Of a DNA stretch of 64,000 bases, positions 20,025 through 32,444 are shown piece after piece; within the stretch, counting starts at the first letter, position 1, and every line of letters starts with the position of its first letter. The position numbers were made by a program, and so were the translations under genes. The notes under the pieces were generated by a model. That model saw only the letters and a list, made by a program, of their open reading frames with translations. It made no database searches and was not told the origin of the DNA. This DNA is from Annulohypoxylon bovei var. microspora. Its lineage: Eukaryota; Ascomycota; Sordariomycetes; Xylariales; Hypoxylaceae. The stretch is from contig MU405228.1 in the NCBI GenBank assembly GCA_022836615.1, positions 186,001-250,000 of the forward strand, written 5' to 3'.

Positions 20025-22677
20025 ATGGCGAACAGCCCAGATTCGAGCCACTCCACCTTGAAGGAGTCGCTAGTTTCGCATTCGCAAGCACGACAGGAGA
20101 ATGGCCAATACCTACCAGAATCTTCGTCCTCCGAATTAACTTCGCGCGAGCCGCCTATCCCGAACATATCCAAACTCCTCAGAGGTAGAGGACCCGAGTG
20201 GGAAGCGATAGGAGCCAAGCCTAGACCGTTACAGCTTCTCGATCTCCCTGTCGACATACTAAGACTCATTGTGAAGGAGGCAAGCTATAGATATACCTGG
20301 TCATGGGCTCTACAATATATTCTAATCGTTGTATTTTAGGTTACTCATACGAATGACCTTACCTCTTTATCTTTGACGAACTCGACACTCTATTATCTAA
20401 CAATACCTCAAATCTATGCCCGTTTCGATATTGTCTGGCCAGACGACACGGTTGCCCCATCTGACAGCAAAAATGTCGATGCGCTGACTTACGGACTAGC
20501 CACATTATGCTTAGGCAGCAAGTTTGCCCAGAGGTCAAGATGGCTGCGAGGAAGCTCCGTGAAGCATGAAATCCCCTCCAAGAGACTCGCCGATAACCAA
20601 TACGCAAGATATACACGTAAATTTTCGCTTGGTAATGGACCTAAGGACTGGACATCCGAATATATGGTTACGAAGGAGAGTGGAAAGATGTTAGGAACGT
20701 TGGTGGCCATTGCCGTCGGAAAGATGATCAACTTAGAGACGTTTGTGTGGGATATGCCTACTGGTGTTTTGTCCGAGGTCTTTATGGCCCTCGCATCTCT
20801 TCAGGATCATTACACCGATGGTGAAACCAAGCTCGAGAAGGTCTGGATCCGTTGGCATGACAACTCTGAAATCCCCGATGCTTCGTCGTCTATTTCTAGT
20901 CCGATCCAACCTCCTCCGCCGCCGCCTCTAGCTGTTCCACCCCTAGGAAGTGCAATGACACCTGTCGGCAATACCCTACCTAGTGACTTTCATCCATCTG
21001 TGACGCAACCAATTAAGTACTCCGAGAGTCAGGTTGAGTATCCGACCTTCAGTGTTCTACCGCCTCTGAAAAGCTTAACGGTTTTAGACATTGATGAACT
21101 TGCCTACCTAGATGAGATGTCAGTGCTTATCGAGCGCTCACGATCTTGCCTCCGAGAACTTCGAGTGGGGATTTCGCAGAAATCTCGCATGGCCGACTTC
21201 GTGCAGGCGTGGGATAGTTACGCCCTGCAACAAGTTGATCATGATGCTCGCTGGCCTGGCGAAAGTAGAATTGGTGATAGGAGATTAGGCGGGGTTATGG
21301 GAGTTCTTGTTGGCAGAGTATATGACATACGAAGGAAATCTGCGAAGCCGAGAGAGAAAGAACCCACGGACCCTCTTCAAGGACAGAGCTCTGCATCGCA
21401 TTTCAACGAAGCCGAAGAATTTGGTTCTAGTTCCAATACTACACATGCACCGCTCGCCTTAATGGGCGCGATCGGTTCATCATATTCGAAGACTCAGTGG
21501 CAACCTGATGGCCGTAATGGATCGCGCGTGGAGAGAAAACGTCTCGATGGAAAGCTCCAGCTAGAAACGTTAGAACTCGAGCGAGTACCACTGTCGTTAC
21601 AAGTTTGCTCGAAAGCCATCGACTGGAATGTCCTGACAAGTCTCACAATAATAGACTGTACGTATGTTGAGCACCTTTGGAGAGCTCTGAAAAGGCAATT
21701 CCATCCTACACCGCCAGCTCATGGCTCACCTGCTGGCGCGCCAGTTCAGTATCACCTGGCGTTGAAACATTTACATACAGATAGTACCTCAAGTACTCTC
21801 GTCAGTTTCATCAAAGAAACACTCGCACCAAATAGTTTAGAGGTCCTTTTCTTGCAAGACCGACGGCGCACACCGCTTCCGGCTGTGAAACTTGACCATA
21901 TATTTAAGGGGGCCATAAAACGACACAAATCAAGCCTAAAAAAGCTTCTTCTCGATAGTTCGAACGAATTAGCAGAGGGCCGACGTTGGGTGCTTAGTAG
22001 TGAAATAATCGCATACATCACAAGCGGGCGAATGCCAAATTTGAGGGAACTTTCCGCGGCATTTAATTACAAAGACTGGGTAAGCAAAGGCGTTCCTCTG
22101 AGTTACCTGCACCGCTGTCGACGGTGAAAACTGACAGTTTGTACTACAGCATCCATTCCTTCAGCGACTGCCAAACATCCCGCAGCTTCGCTCCCTACAC
22201 ATTCCCTGGATGATGGAGCACATCGCTGTTTTCGAGCCCAAAGAGCTTGCGCTCCAGCTCGTTGATATCATCACCTTGCGACCAGAAATTCAGCTTTGCT
22301 ACGTAGGTTTAGGGAGTAAATGCTTTGAGATATTAGAGACTCGGCCAAGCGATGTTAGCAATGGCGGTTCGGGTGGTGGTGGAAATCAGGGACATGGTGC
22401 TATCGTGATCGAAGAGGACGATGACAACGAAGATGATGGTAGTGAGGCTGACGAAGAGACGGAAGAGGACGATGATGATGTGAACGATGACAACAGTAAC
22501 GGAAGTCAAGCGGACGCTGGGGATGACTCGACTGATGTATCTGATGACGCTGAGTCTGAGGCAGACTCGTTGCAAGAGGGAGACTTGGGTGGGTCAGCCG
22601 CACGATTTCGGTTACGTGAGATATTGTTTTACGACGACAAGGTGGCTATATTCAAGGCTAGACACGCCAGGCTATGA
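20025..22677 (+). CDS. F-box / leucine-rich-type protein with acidic insertion (840 aa)
   Basis: Exons are 20025-20279, 20340-22079 and 22150-22677. The first intron has a GC-AG boundary (aaggag|gcaagc ... ttttag) and the second is gtaagc...tacag; all phases are 0. The F-box spans the first junction: LDLPVDILRLIVKE joined to VTHTNDLTSLSLTNS, followed by IPQIYARFDIVWPDD. F-box proteins recruit substrates to SCF (Skp1-cullin) ubiquitin ligases. The rest holds scattered leucine-rich helices (SLTVLDIDEL, LQLETLELERVPLSL, LTSLTIIDCTYV), consistent with a substrate-binding repeat domain. A proline-rich linker lies near residue 185 and a highly acidic run (DDDNEDDGSEADEETEEDDDD) near residue 740. 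The substrate is unknown. An alternative GT donor at 20271 would delete three F-box residues and fits the domain less well. Confidence 0.8.
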
Positions 22678-23858
22678 GCTATGAGCTATGACTCGGAGCT
22701 TTAGGGCGTAGGAGTTTTGTTATGCTGTACTTATTATTGAGGAGCCTCAATGGGAATACGGCTCTTTTTCGGGACACAAAGCGGATATATTTTTAAAAGC
22801 GTGTAGCAGCTCGTAGCAGCTAGTAGCAGCGCAGGTGGGATTTCAAAAGTCGTACTCCTATTTGCCTCTCACCGACAGGAATTTGAGATTGTGCCCGATC
22901 AGTTGGGTTTCGAATTGTTGTCACCGTCTTGAGAGAAGAAGAAAAAAATGCAAGGGGACACTTCAGAGCTGAGAGCTATCGAATAGCGCTGAAGAAAACG
23001 CCACTGCTGAGCTGTATCGACCCGCTAGATCTAGGTAGTCAGGCCCCAGTAAGGCCAGTAATGCCAGTAAGGCAAGCCAGGCTGGCAGGGTTGCTTACAA
23101 TCGAATCACTGCGTCGGGATCGTACAGTCTGCCAAGATATATGGCAGACGGTGTATATCCGGCTCCAATGAGGCCTAATGCAGGAACTGGGACTATCAAG
23201 TCACAGTCAAATCCTTGTCTTCTCGAACTGTCCTTGTCCTTCACCGTACCCAGCATCTCTCACGGTCATACAAGGGTTGCTTTACCGCCATCTCACCTTG
23301 CGAAATCCTTTCAGCCCCCGAAGCAGGTACTCAGAAAAGGACCCATTCACAACGAAACATTTGGAGATTAGAATTTTTTTTAGTTTATGCTGTTGTCCGT
23401 CAGAATATCGAAATTAGTACATTGTATATGTGTGTCTCATGCTCACCGATAGTTGGTGCGGTTTTTTCCTTTGTCCTAGAACCGGAAAGGCTTGTTGCAG
23501 AAAGATGCACCAAACATACAACACTCCGCCATTTCGTTGAGTACGGGCTACGACCGTGCTCGCCAACCTATTTACTAACCGCCATTTCCAAGTAGAAAAA
23601 TTCCTCGAGAACGCGTAGGAGGACTTGGATTTTCATTCTTTTGAAATCTCGGCTATAACCTGGTCTGTTGCGGCGTTTTGTTCATTTTCCAGACTCTTTG
23701 AACTGGCGGAGTTAGGTCCCTTCAATACAGTACCTCTCACTTTTTCTGACATACCAAAATCGTCCGGCTTTCTCCTCTGCCTATTAATTTTTCATCGGGA
23801 AAAGAGAAACGAAATTTCATGTGAACATCAACAGCCTAACCCCCCCTATACGCTCTCT
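22678..23858. other. Spacer between the two F-box genes
   Basis: A GTAGCAGC-type short repeat occurs at about 22803-22832, and short AGGCCAGTAATGCCAGTAAGG-like direct repeats near 23055. Three overlapping plus frames at 23141-23595 are open by chance as far as I can tell, with no domain and no consistent splice sites. The last 250 bp are an in-frame but non-ATG extension of the next gene, read here as 5' leader. Confidence 0.45.
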
Positions 23859-25342
23859 ATGGATACCTTACCAGTCGAGCTTTTGAGACTCATATTCTCT
23901 CACTGCGATCCCGAGTCAGTCAGAAACCTTCGAGAGGTCACTCGTATGTTGGCGGATGTAGGCTACGAGTACTTGCTATCCCCCAGGTTCACCGCTGTTA
24001 GTTGGAGGAACGACATCGAACGACTACATTCCATCGCCCTCCACGAACGTTTGAGGGGAAGTATCACGTCCATCTGCATTTTCCTAGGAGAGCTATCATA
24101 TTATGACGCATGGAGTACTTCATGGTAAGTGTCTTTTGACATATTTAACCCCCATTTTACATCATTGCAACCATCTATTCAACCCCGGGAATCATATATT
24201 ATCGTTTATATGAATATTACGGCCTCCCATGTTCCTATATCAGATCACGATATTAAGACCAATTTCTATTTCACCGGAGATGATTGAACCTTGCTCATTT
24301 GTTCCACAGGTTTCAACACTTCGTGACACCTCCGGATCAACGCAATGAGGTTATGGGGTCGGCCAGGCAGGAATTCGAGAGGATCGAAAGGGGGCGCAAG
24401 TCCGTCGGTCCATTACATCTGAGGCAAGATGATCTGCGAGAGGCGTGTTCTGCACTACCGAATCTTAAGCACCTTGAGGTCACGTATACGCAGTGTCCTC
24501 TTGACAACGGTCTGTTAAGGGAGGTTTTCGACTATCCTAGTTGCCGGAAATTGGATCGTCCGCAGACTTATAGCAATTTGGATGCTATCATATTCGCACT
24601 TCACGGCATCCCCTTATCCACTTTCAAGATCGATCGACTTCCCCTCGAGATTTTTCGCTTGGCAGGCCATCGCACGCATTGGTACACGCATGCCCAGGCG
24701 TTCGATAGCCTAGATACCCTTAGCCTCACCCTCGATCCCTCCGGGCTGCAAGGGCCCGGGTCGGCTTTCAGGGCCGTAAACGGACTCGGTCGCATCCTGC
24801 AACTGGCTAAGGGATTGCGGAAGCTGAAGCTCGCGTTTCACCCCTACACCAGTGAGAACTCCAAGTTCGCGCTGTCCTTCCGAGAACTGTTCTGGGATTT
24901 CACCTTTAGGAATTTGACCGATCTGATACTGGAAGGCGTCTCCTGCGAAGAAGACGACCTCAAAGACTTCCTCGCGCGACACGGCTCCACCCTTCTCCGT
25001 CTGCGTCTCGGCGGTCGCGGGCTCGCCAAACCCTTCGAGGTATCGCTGGGAGGAATCCACCTGTACGAGGGCACATTTAAGTCGCTGTTCACGGGGCTCC
25101 GTGGAAAACTGCCCAAGCTGGAGCGCTTGCATCTGGAAGGTATCTTCGAGTGCGAGCACCACGACCTGCCGTCGCACGAAGCCTACAACTTCTACCCCCT
25201 GACCAACGAGGAATGGGAGGAAGTCCCTCGTCCTAAGTGGGTGCGGAGTTCGCGGAAGACGATCAACTGCCTCCCTTTCGAACAGTACGTTCTTTGCGGG
25301 GGCCAGTATCCCGGAAATGCTCTGGCCCAGCAGGTTTACTGA
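23859..25342 (+). CDS. F-box-like protein (432 aa)
   Basis: Two exons, 23859-24124 and 24310-25342, are separated by a 185-nt GT-AG intron (gtaagt ... ccacag), with TGG reconstituted at the joint. The N-terminus, MDTLPVELLRLIFSHCDPESVRNLREVTRMLADVG, is a recognisable F-box helix set (LPxELLxxIF...), shown here as a landmark at residues 1-35. The remainder has leucine-spaced segments typical of fungal F-box/LRR proteins (LPNLKHLEVTYTQCPL, LDTLSLTLDP, LRKLKLAF, LTDLILEGVSCEEDDL, LPKLERLHLEGIFE). The likely role is substrate recognition in an SCF ubiquitin ligase; the target is unknown. The start is the ATG directly before the F-box; the upstream frame stays open for 78 codons but looks like leader. 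A minus-strand frame of 226 codons across exon 2 is a shadow. Confidence 0.75.
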
Positions 25343-28300
25343 GAGGCTGAACAACACACGGCACGCGGCATAAGGGAAATTGCTACACAATCTTTTATTA
25401 TTACTATATCGTTATGAGAAATGTTTCTTGATTCTATTGTATCACCACGAAAGCTCTTGCATTGCCAGGCGAGCGGTCGGATAGTGGTGGCTGCGGCGGC
25501 GTCGAACGGGGTATGAGAATTTCCTGCCGATTCCAGCGCGAGCCAGCATCGCGACTCGGAGGCGAGAGGGAGACGAATCAAGCATGAGCAACGACACCAC
25601 TCTTTTTCATATTATTTACCTATTTATTTACTTCTCCCCTTTCCCTTTCCCTTCTCTCTTCGTCTACTTCGCTCTTTCATGGAAAGGGGGGCATATATAG
25701 AGGACTACACATTATCATCATGTTCTACAGGTGCAAATCATCTCGGGGTTTTTGGTTTTCTATTCGTCCCTGCTATACATCAGTGTCCAAATTGCTGCTT
25801 CGGGAAGGGAAAGGGTATTCATGAGTAATGTTCTATCACTTGGCGAATTGGGCGATTTACGGTGCATATGACAACTTTTTTCTATTTTACGATTATTATG
25901 GCTGGGAAATTTTATGACGGGATTACGGCATGACGGAATATACGGACGATGAATGCAGATTGTATCGTATTGCTAGACTGATGAAGATCTCGAAATAGAA
26001 TGACTACACAAATATACTCCCCAGCTTTTCACCATAGCTGTTTCGATCATTAATTTCGTCTTATTTGATTATTTGGTTTTGGTAGCGATATATAGATGGT
26101 TTTAGCAATTTACAACTTGTCGGTCTAGTCAATTATCCTTTTTCACTCTATAACTAGCCATAGATCTCTTTGCAACGCACTTCGAATGTAGCTTACCCAA
26201 TGTTTACTTAGTTGTAATACTATACTGAACACGACCCCCTTGACTCAACTCATCTTCCCAACATTCACTTTACTTGCCGGTTTCCCGTAAAATTTTAGAA
26301 GCACCCACTATAATCAAACCTAGCCATTAGTCTCTAGAATCAATAGAATCAATAGAAAGGTGCCAACGAATCTGAAGTTTCAATCTATGCTTACCGACTC
26401 TCCAGAAGACCTTGGAGGTTTGAATAAGGTACCCTGGCTAATCCCAACGGATAATAATAGGCATCATATATGTACGTGTAAAGGGGCAGATGGGTCCCGG
26501 GTCAAATCTTACTATTTTGAGCAACCGGCGCACATTATAAACAAAACAGCTAATGGAGATGTTTGCAAACTTGGTTTTAGTCTTTGAACTACCTAGCCAT
26601 CGGTAAGCCAAGATTCACCGGAGATCTAGGTCCTGGGAAGTCAACACGTAAGAGCTATATTCATTGGATCCACGTTAACCTGAAGATCGCCGAATCCACA
26701 TTAGCCATTAGAGCTTCCAAGTCACCAAGTCGCCGGGATTTACCAAGACCCGTCGCTATAATTTTCATCCTAGTTATAATAAAAGTCTTTCTTATGAGAT
26801 TCGTATGAGCGGATCGTCTCTTGTTTCAAAAGTGGTCGCTGCTGCGCTCGCCTTAGCTACCTAAGTTATTTACCTGAAAGGTATCCTGAGCTTTTGTTGT
26901 TTCGAGATCGTGTCTATAAATTAGTACGAGGCCACCTGGGAATACTTAGCTCGAGATCAACCTGTTTTTTTTTTCTCCGGCAGTCTGCAGACTATATGCA
27001 ATCCACTCTATGAGGCTGGAGTCAGAGAGGAGCCATGACGTATGTTACGGTATGTAGCTAAGTCGGCTCCCCTGTCTCCAAGAGAACAGTTGCTTAGTCA
27101 TATTCCAAATCCCGAGTCTGCCTGGGTCCTTTAGACGAAACCGTTAGCCGTGCAAGCCGTGCAAGCCGTACGTATCAATTTAAGACGCCGCGAACGTGCC
27201 ATGTACGAGGTACATACGCCGTCGTTTCCACGTTTCCACGTTTCCACACTTCGGGGTCCAGAACCAACAGCCCTAAGGCCATGATCAATATTTATGCAGG
27301 CTAGTAGGCGGGATCGTTCGCGAACGCTACGCTTACTACAAGACAACGATTGGGGTCCGCGGCTCAGTCGGGATTTTATTTCGCAGGACCTTGATAGGCG
27401 TCGTGGGTGGTAGTGCGAAAGGAAATAGTGGTACATTCTTGCGGTCAGGAAAGTCGCAGTGTAATAATAGTGTAATATATTGCTATATCCAGTTCGGAGA
27501 TTTGACTCTGAAGTAACCTCGACAGCCTTTCGATCTTTTTTTGGTCTTCTTCAGATCTATCCGCTGACGGTTGGCTGGGGTAGCCTTGTTTTGGAGGCCG
27601 GAGAGAAGTTTTCCAACGGCTTGGGGCAATCTGTAGCCCTAGCAATGTAGGTAAGATTTGTGGATCAAAAGCAGCTATTACTTGCGTACCACATGTAGGC
27701 TATGCGAACATGACCTCGTATCACGCGAGTAATGGGGCAAACTTAGGACGAACAGGACGACGAAAGCTGATCCCCTCGTAACGGTAATAAATGGGTGAAA
27801 GGCACATGATGGACCGGTGGACTTTCATCGTAACAATATACCACCCAAATGTAAAAGCTGCGGTCAGAGGAATGTAAATATGTAACTGGCTTGGTTACTT
27901 CTTGGCTCTGCAGACATGCAGGTGTGAGGTCCTAGGAATTTTAGTAAATTAAAAACATATTGCGAGACAACTCCTCCGCTAGTTCCCGTGCGTCGTGCTT
28001 CGTGCTTCGTGCGCGCCTCGTAGTTTCGATACGTAACCCATCTCTTCAGCTAATACATACCTTAGGTAAGTACCTAATAACAACGTGGATACAATATTGG
28101 TCTTCTCAAAAAGCACGATGCCTCGGCTGATTTGATCACGTACTGTATTTGCGTGAAAACGGCGATATCACCCGCCATCGACCAATTCACAAGCCTATCG
28201 TCATCTCGTGGGTCGGGTCGACCGCGAACCCGGAATTCCCGCCACCGGGCGTTGTGCAAAGTCAGATCCATCAGTTCATGTCGTGCTCGTGATCAGTGGT

Positions 28301-30206
28301 CGCTGCAACTGCAAGCGCCCATGTGTCAGTGTGCTTGAGGCGCGGCTTGGCAGGGTTATTTCTTGTCTCTTCGCCATGAAATGAAGTCTCGCGCACTAGG
28401 TCTGAGACAACCCCCAACTTTTGGCGACTTTACATGCTACATACGACTTACAACTTATGAGGATAGAGAGAGACACGGCGAAAAGCAATAAAGATCCACG
28501 TCCACGTCCACACTCCATACTTCATACTCCATGTCTACCTACCTAGCGCCTAGGTAAACATAGAGTTGATGGTAGCTGAGTGGCGTACGAATCTACGCGC
28601 ACCTAGCCCAACCTAGAACGAGATACTAGTTTAGTGGTGCTTGGTAGCTTAAGAGAAAAAAAAGATGGGAAGAAAAAAAAAAGCAATTGAGGCTTGGATT
28701 GCTAGTGCGGAGAGTAGCTTCACAGCTTCAACAGTCTAAGCAGGGTTTCTATGCTGATCGACTTTTTGAGATCCCGAGTCTCATCTATGAGAAGTCTCGA
28801 TAAAAAAGATTATTGGATATCCTAGTACGGCGACGTGATCCTTCATATTTGTATGAAGTTAATTGAATGCGTTTATGGATAGTACCTACATATGTATAAT
28901 TAGATTATCCACCAATACTTCACTTATATAGCAATTTTGCTTGTTTCACTTTTGTTTTTAGGTCTTTAAGCCGTGTTGTAAGTGTATCCAGGTACATAGG
29001 CAAGTCCACCTTGCCTACCAAGCGCAAAACTTTACTGCAAGTAACCTTGGAAGTACCTGCTAGTATAGCACATACATGGTTTGGGGCTTTATCTTAACTT
29101 TTCAAGGTTCCAAAGTTGAATATAAGGTAAAGTTTTGCGGCCACGTTTAATTATCAAGACGAATAAATTTCCACTAGACTTCACTTTTGCTTTTGTCTAA
29201 GACCGGGATACGGGATAAGCGGAATAAGAGAGAAACGGTTTCTCTACATAGTAAATGTATCGGTGGTCATGATTCATATTCCGCCTATCCCGCGCACCGT
29301 CTCTGTTCGGCGCTGTAAACGGGCACTTGTCGCTGTTGTCGTAACTTGGCTTATCTCCTTAGGTAGGGAATAGGTAGGGAATATCCATACACTCGACGAA
29401 TAGTCGGTCCCGTGCCTGCTTGGGTAGTATTATATTATAGCATGCAAGTTTATTTAGAGATTGATTAGGTGGTTTAGCAAGCAGCCGGTACCTGGATCAA
29501 AATCAAAATTGTTGTTCTCGTTCCTGAAATTCATTAAAACAGCCGGCAGTGCGGAATGACCCCCCCTTTCAATAAACCAAGTAACCCCCCGCCATCGCTG
29601 ACGCCCCAATGAGGAATAGTCTTCCCAAGCTTTACTCCTCTTACCCCTGGCCCTGCTCCGTCTAACCTTGTCTTACCCTGCCTGTATTCCCTGTCAACTC
29701 TGTCTACCCTGCCTACCTGACCTTAGATCCACTAAACATGCATTTACGCATGCATCTTAAGCCGGCTTGGGGTTGGTTACCCAGTACCATACCCAGTCAA
29801 AACGTCACTTTTGTTCTGCATACTGCACACACTTCGCCCTGACCCGTCCGGTCTACTACCTTATCGACCCTTATGTATCTAACACATACTACATACATAC
29901 CTAGAACTTAGAACTAGTTAGAACAAAGCAAACTGCCAACCGTTGCCCGAGCTGTCGTCAGTTCCTTTTCCCAATCCCCTCCTCCGTCAGGATTTCTGAC
30001 CCGAGACTTCGGTTCCATCTTTTCAACTTCAATGTTGCTGGCCCAGTGCCTGCTTCACGAGCAGATCCAACTTTCAACCTTTTCCATTGTTGATCTGACA
30101 TAGTCGCTATAGTCGCTATAGTTTTGATCACAAATACAGAGCCTTTCCCCTGGGACGCGCACACTCCGGAAAGTGACGATCCGTGCTCTCTAAGTTGCAG
30201 GCAGCC
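25343..30206. other. 4.9 kb gene-free region
   Basis: This is the largest gap in the window. The left 1 kb is AT-rich with a pyrimidine-rich patch (CCCCTTTCCCTTTCCC-like, 25636-25655). Scattered short direct repeats follow: TTTCCACG triplets near 27226-27246, GCCGTGCAA near 27146-27166, CGTGCTTCGTGCTTCG near 27990 and CTACCTA/CCTAGGTA motifs. A nested inverted repeat lies at 29211-29292. Frames at 26360-26808, 27131-27645 and 28074-28338 lack ATG starts or any recognisable protein character. The final 300 bp are the SYLF gene's leader. I see no tRNA, rRNA or transposase. Confidence 0.5.
29211..29292. repeat. Imperfect inverted repeat with nested hairpin
   Basis: Arms 29211-29226 (CGGGATAAGCGGAATA) and 29277-29292 are inverted copies with one mismatch (15 of 16), separated by 50 nt. 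Inside the loop is a second perfect 7-bp hairpin, AGAGAAA-CGG-TTTCTCT at 29229-29245. Origin unknown. Confidence 0.6.
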
Positions 30207-32444
30207 ATGCAGCGGGTTTCCGCACTCCTCCCGTGGGATCGCAGCAGGACGAGTACGAGCGTCAACGGCAGTACCATTACCAACACCAACACCAATACCA
30301 ATATCAATACGAATGGCCACACCCGAAAGAACAGCGTCGACATCGTCCGAGGGTGGGCCGACAAGATCCCCTCTCCCGTTAACCGCCTCAGCACCTCGAG
30401 ATTGAGTAGAGACGCCTTCTTACCCACTAGCTTGGATAAAGAATGCGACAAGGCTGCTCGTATCCTGAAATCCTTTTGTAGTATGTGCTCGCGCTGTCTG
30501 TACTCATAACCAAACTAACGCCTTGCTATAGGCGATGGCTTCTCAACCCCAGACGATCGACCGGGGAGTCCGTCGACTTACTCGAGTGCTCACTCGTCGC
30601 ATAGATTTTTAAAGAAGATACCCCCAAGGATAATACAAAATGCTGTCGGGCTCGCAGTTTTTACCTCGATGCGATCCGGAATATGGAATTCCGGCTCTGG
30701 CTCCGGTGGTAGCGGCGTCTTGATTGCGCGCAAAACAGACGGGACGTGGTCCCCGCCATCCGGTTTAATGCTTCAGACCACTAGCTTACGCTTTGTTTTC
30801 GGAGTCGACATCTACGACTGCGTCCTTGTAATCAATAATTTCACCGTCCTTGAGGCTTTCGCTAGACCTCGGTTGACGCTTGGTACCGATGTCAGTCTGA
30901 CAGCTGGTCCTCTTGTGGCTTTAGGTTTGCTTGAAAACGATGTCACATGGGCCGATCTAAGCGACAGGGCAATCACGTATATCAAAGCAAAGGGACAGAG
31001 TGCGGAAGTTAAGCTGGACGGCATAGTCGTAAGCGAGCGAGCAGACGAGAATGAAAGATTCTATGGGATGAAAATAAGCGTCGCTAAGATCTTAGCGGGC
31101 GATATCAACCAGAGCATGCCCCAGACACGATCTTTAACTGAGGTTCTCAAGGCTGCCGAAGGGAGAACTGACTATGATACGGCTCTTGTCGAACAGCTTG
31201 CTTCTCAGCCCGCGCCGGGGGATGCGACGATCGAATCACCGAATTCGACAGGCCCATTGCTACCATTTGGTGTGCCCGACGTGGATGATCCAGATCCCTT
31301 TGGTGTTTTGGCTCTCGAGATGGCCGGAATGGGTATTCGTGAGGCTGGTACGCGTCTGAGGCCCGACAGCAGCCAATTCGAATACAACCCTAGTCCAACG
31401 AGTCCTTTCTTCCCTAAAGTTGGTCGCCAAAGTGTCGACACCTTTTTATCGCGGAGCAACAGAGGCAGCTATATGTCTAGTAAAACGATAGCTACTGAAC
31501 GAAGTCAGATGACTGATGCGGGCACCCAGACACATTTCGCAACACCTCAGACTACGCCAGGTTCGAGCCAGAGCCAAAGTGAGGATGGGAACCAACCACA
31601 AACTATTGAGGATATCCTAGAAGTGAAGGAGCCAGTCGAAGTCGACTATACTAAAATCGACATCAGTGCTCTGAGGAAGCTATCGAATTTCCCGGATTTA
31701 GACGATGAGCCAACAACTACTATCGCGATTAAAGAAGAAGAAGAACAGGACTTGGACATCGAAGCTAGTGTGGTTAAGAGAAAGAGCATCGGAACTCATA
31801 CCGAAGATATCAGAGTTGATACAGACGACGAGGTTTTGGACGATACTCATGATAATGATGGCGATGACGAGGAGGAAGAGGCGGAAGAAGAAGAGGCGGA
31901 GGAAGAGGAGGGTGAGGAAGACGAATCCGATGACGAAGAAGCCATAGTTTACGAAGTGGCCACAGCCCAAGCTCCAGCACGAGTCGTGGTAGGAGCCTCC
32001 CGAGTCAACATTCCCGTAAGAGTAGCACCACCGCTTCCAGCCAGGAGCCCTGCTCGTTCGTCTCGCACGAGAAGTCAGATGGGCGACGTCGGTAGTTTAG
32101 TGAGCAGTCCGCTGAGACAGGAATTCGAACTTGATGTCGAACTTGACGAAGCAACCACACCAAAAGCTAAGGATAGCTCCGACAAGCTTGCGGATATAAC
32201 AGTTGAACTGCCAACAGAAAAGGAGGAGAAAGCGGTGGACGTATCCCGTGAGGGTGAAGAAGATGCCAAAAATATTGAGAGCTCGGTAACTCCGACTCAA
32301 GAATCGGCAAGCATTGAAAGCCACTTTGCTAAGGTCGGTGATCGATCTTCATTGAAAGAGGAGATCATGACCGAGATATCGCCAGAAGCACAGGGGCATG
32401 CTAGCTTCCAAACAAGCCCCGACCGATCTGTCTCCGTTGCTTGA
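30207..32444 (+). CDS. SYLF-domain (Ysc84-like) lipid/actin-associated protein with acidic tail
   Basis: Exons are 30207-30480 and 30532-32444 with a 51-nt intron (gtatgt ... ctatag), giving 728 aa. The segment from about residue 118 to 330 is a SYLF (DUF500/Ysc84) domain: PRIIQNAVGLAVFTSMRSG, then a Gly/Ser-rich stretch, GVLIARKTDGTWSPPSGL, LRFVFGVDIYDCVLVINN and LTLGTDVSLTAGPLV all match the family. SYLF domains bind phosphoinositides and, in Ysc84, actin at endocytic patches. There is no SH3 domain, unlike Ysc84 itself. An Asn-Thr repeat lies near residue 30. The C-terminal 400 residues are disordered and strongly acidic, with an almost pure Glu/Asp run near residues 530-560. A role in endocytosis or membrane remodelling is inference from the domain. 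Confidence 0.85.

Noticed and set aside
23141..23595. Three overlapping plus frames of 76-126 codons
   Set aside because: Mutually overlapping, no recognisable motifs, no splice partners; best read as chance openness.
24710..25390. 226-codon minus-strand frame
   Set aside because: Shadow of the second F-box gene, whose plus-strand product has coherent leucine-rich segments.
26360..26808. Two consecutive short plus frames
   Set aside because: The first begins with GTG and has no in-frame ATG at a sensible place; composition is AT-rich and non-protein-like.
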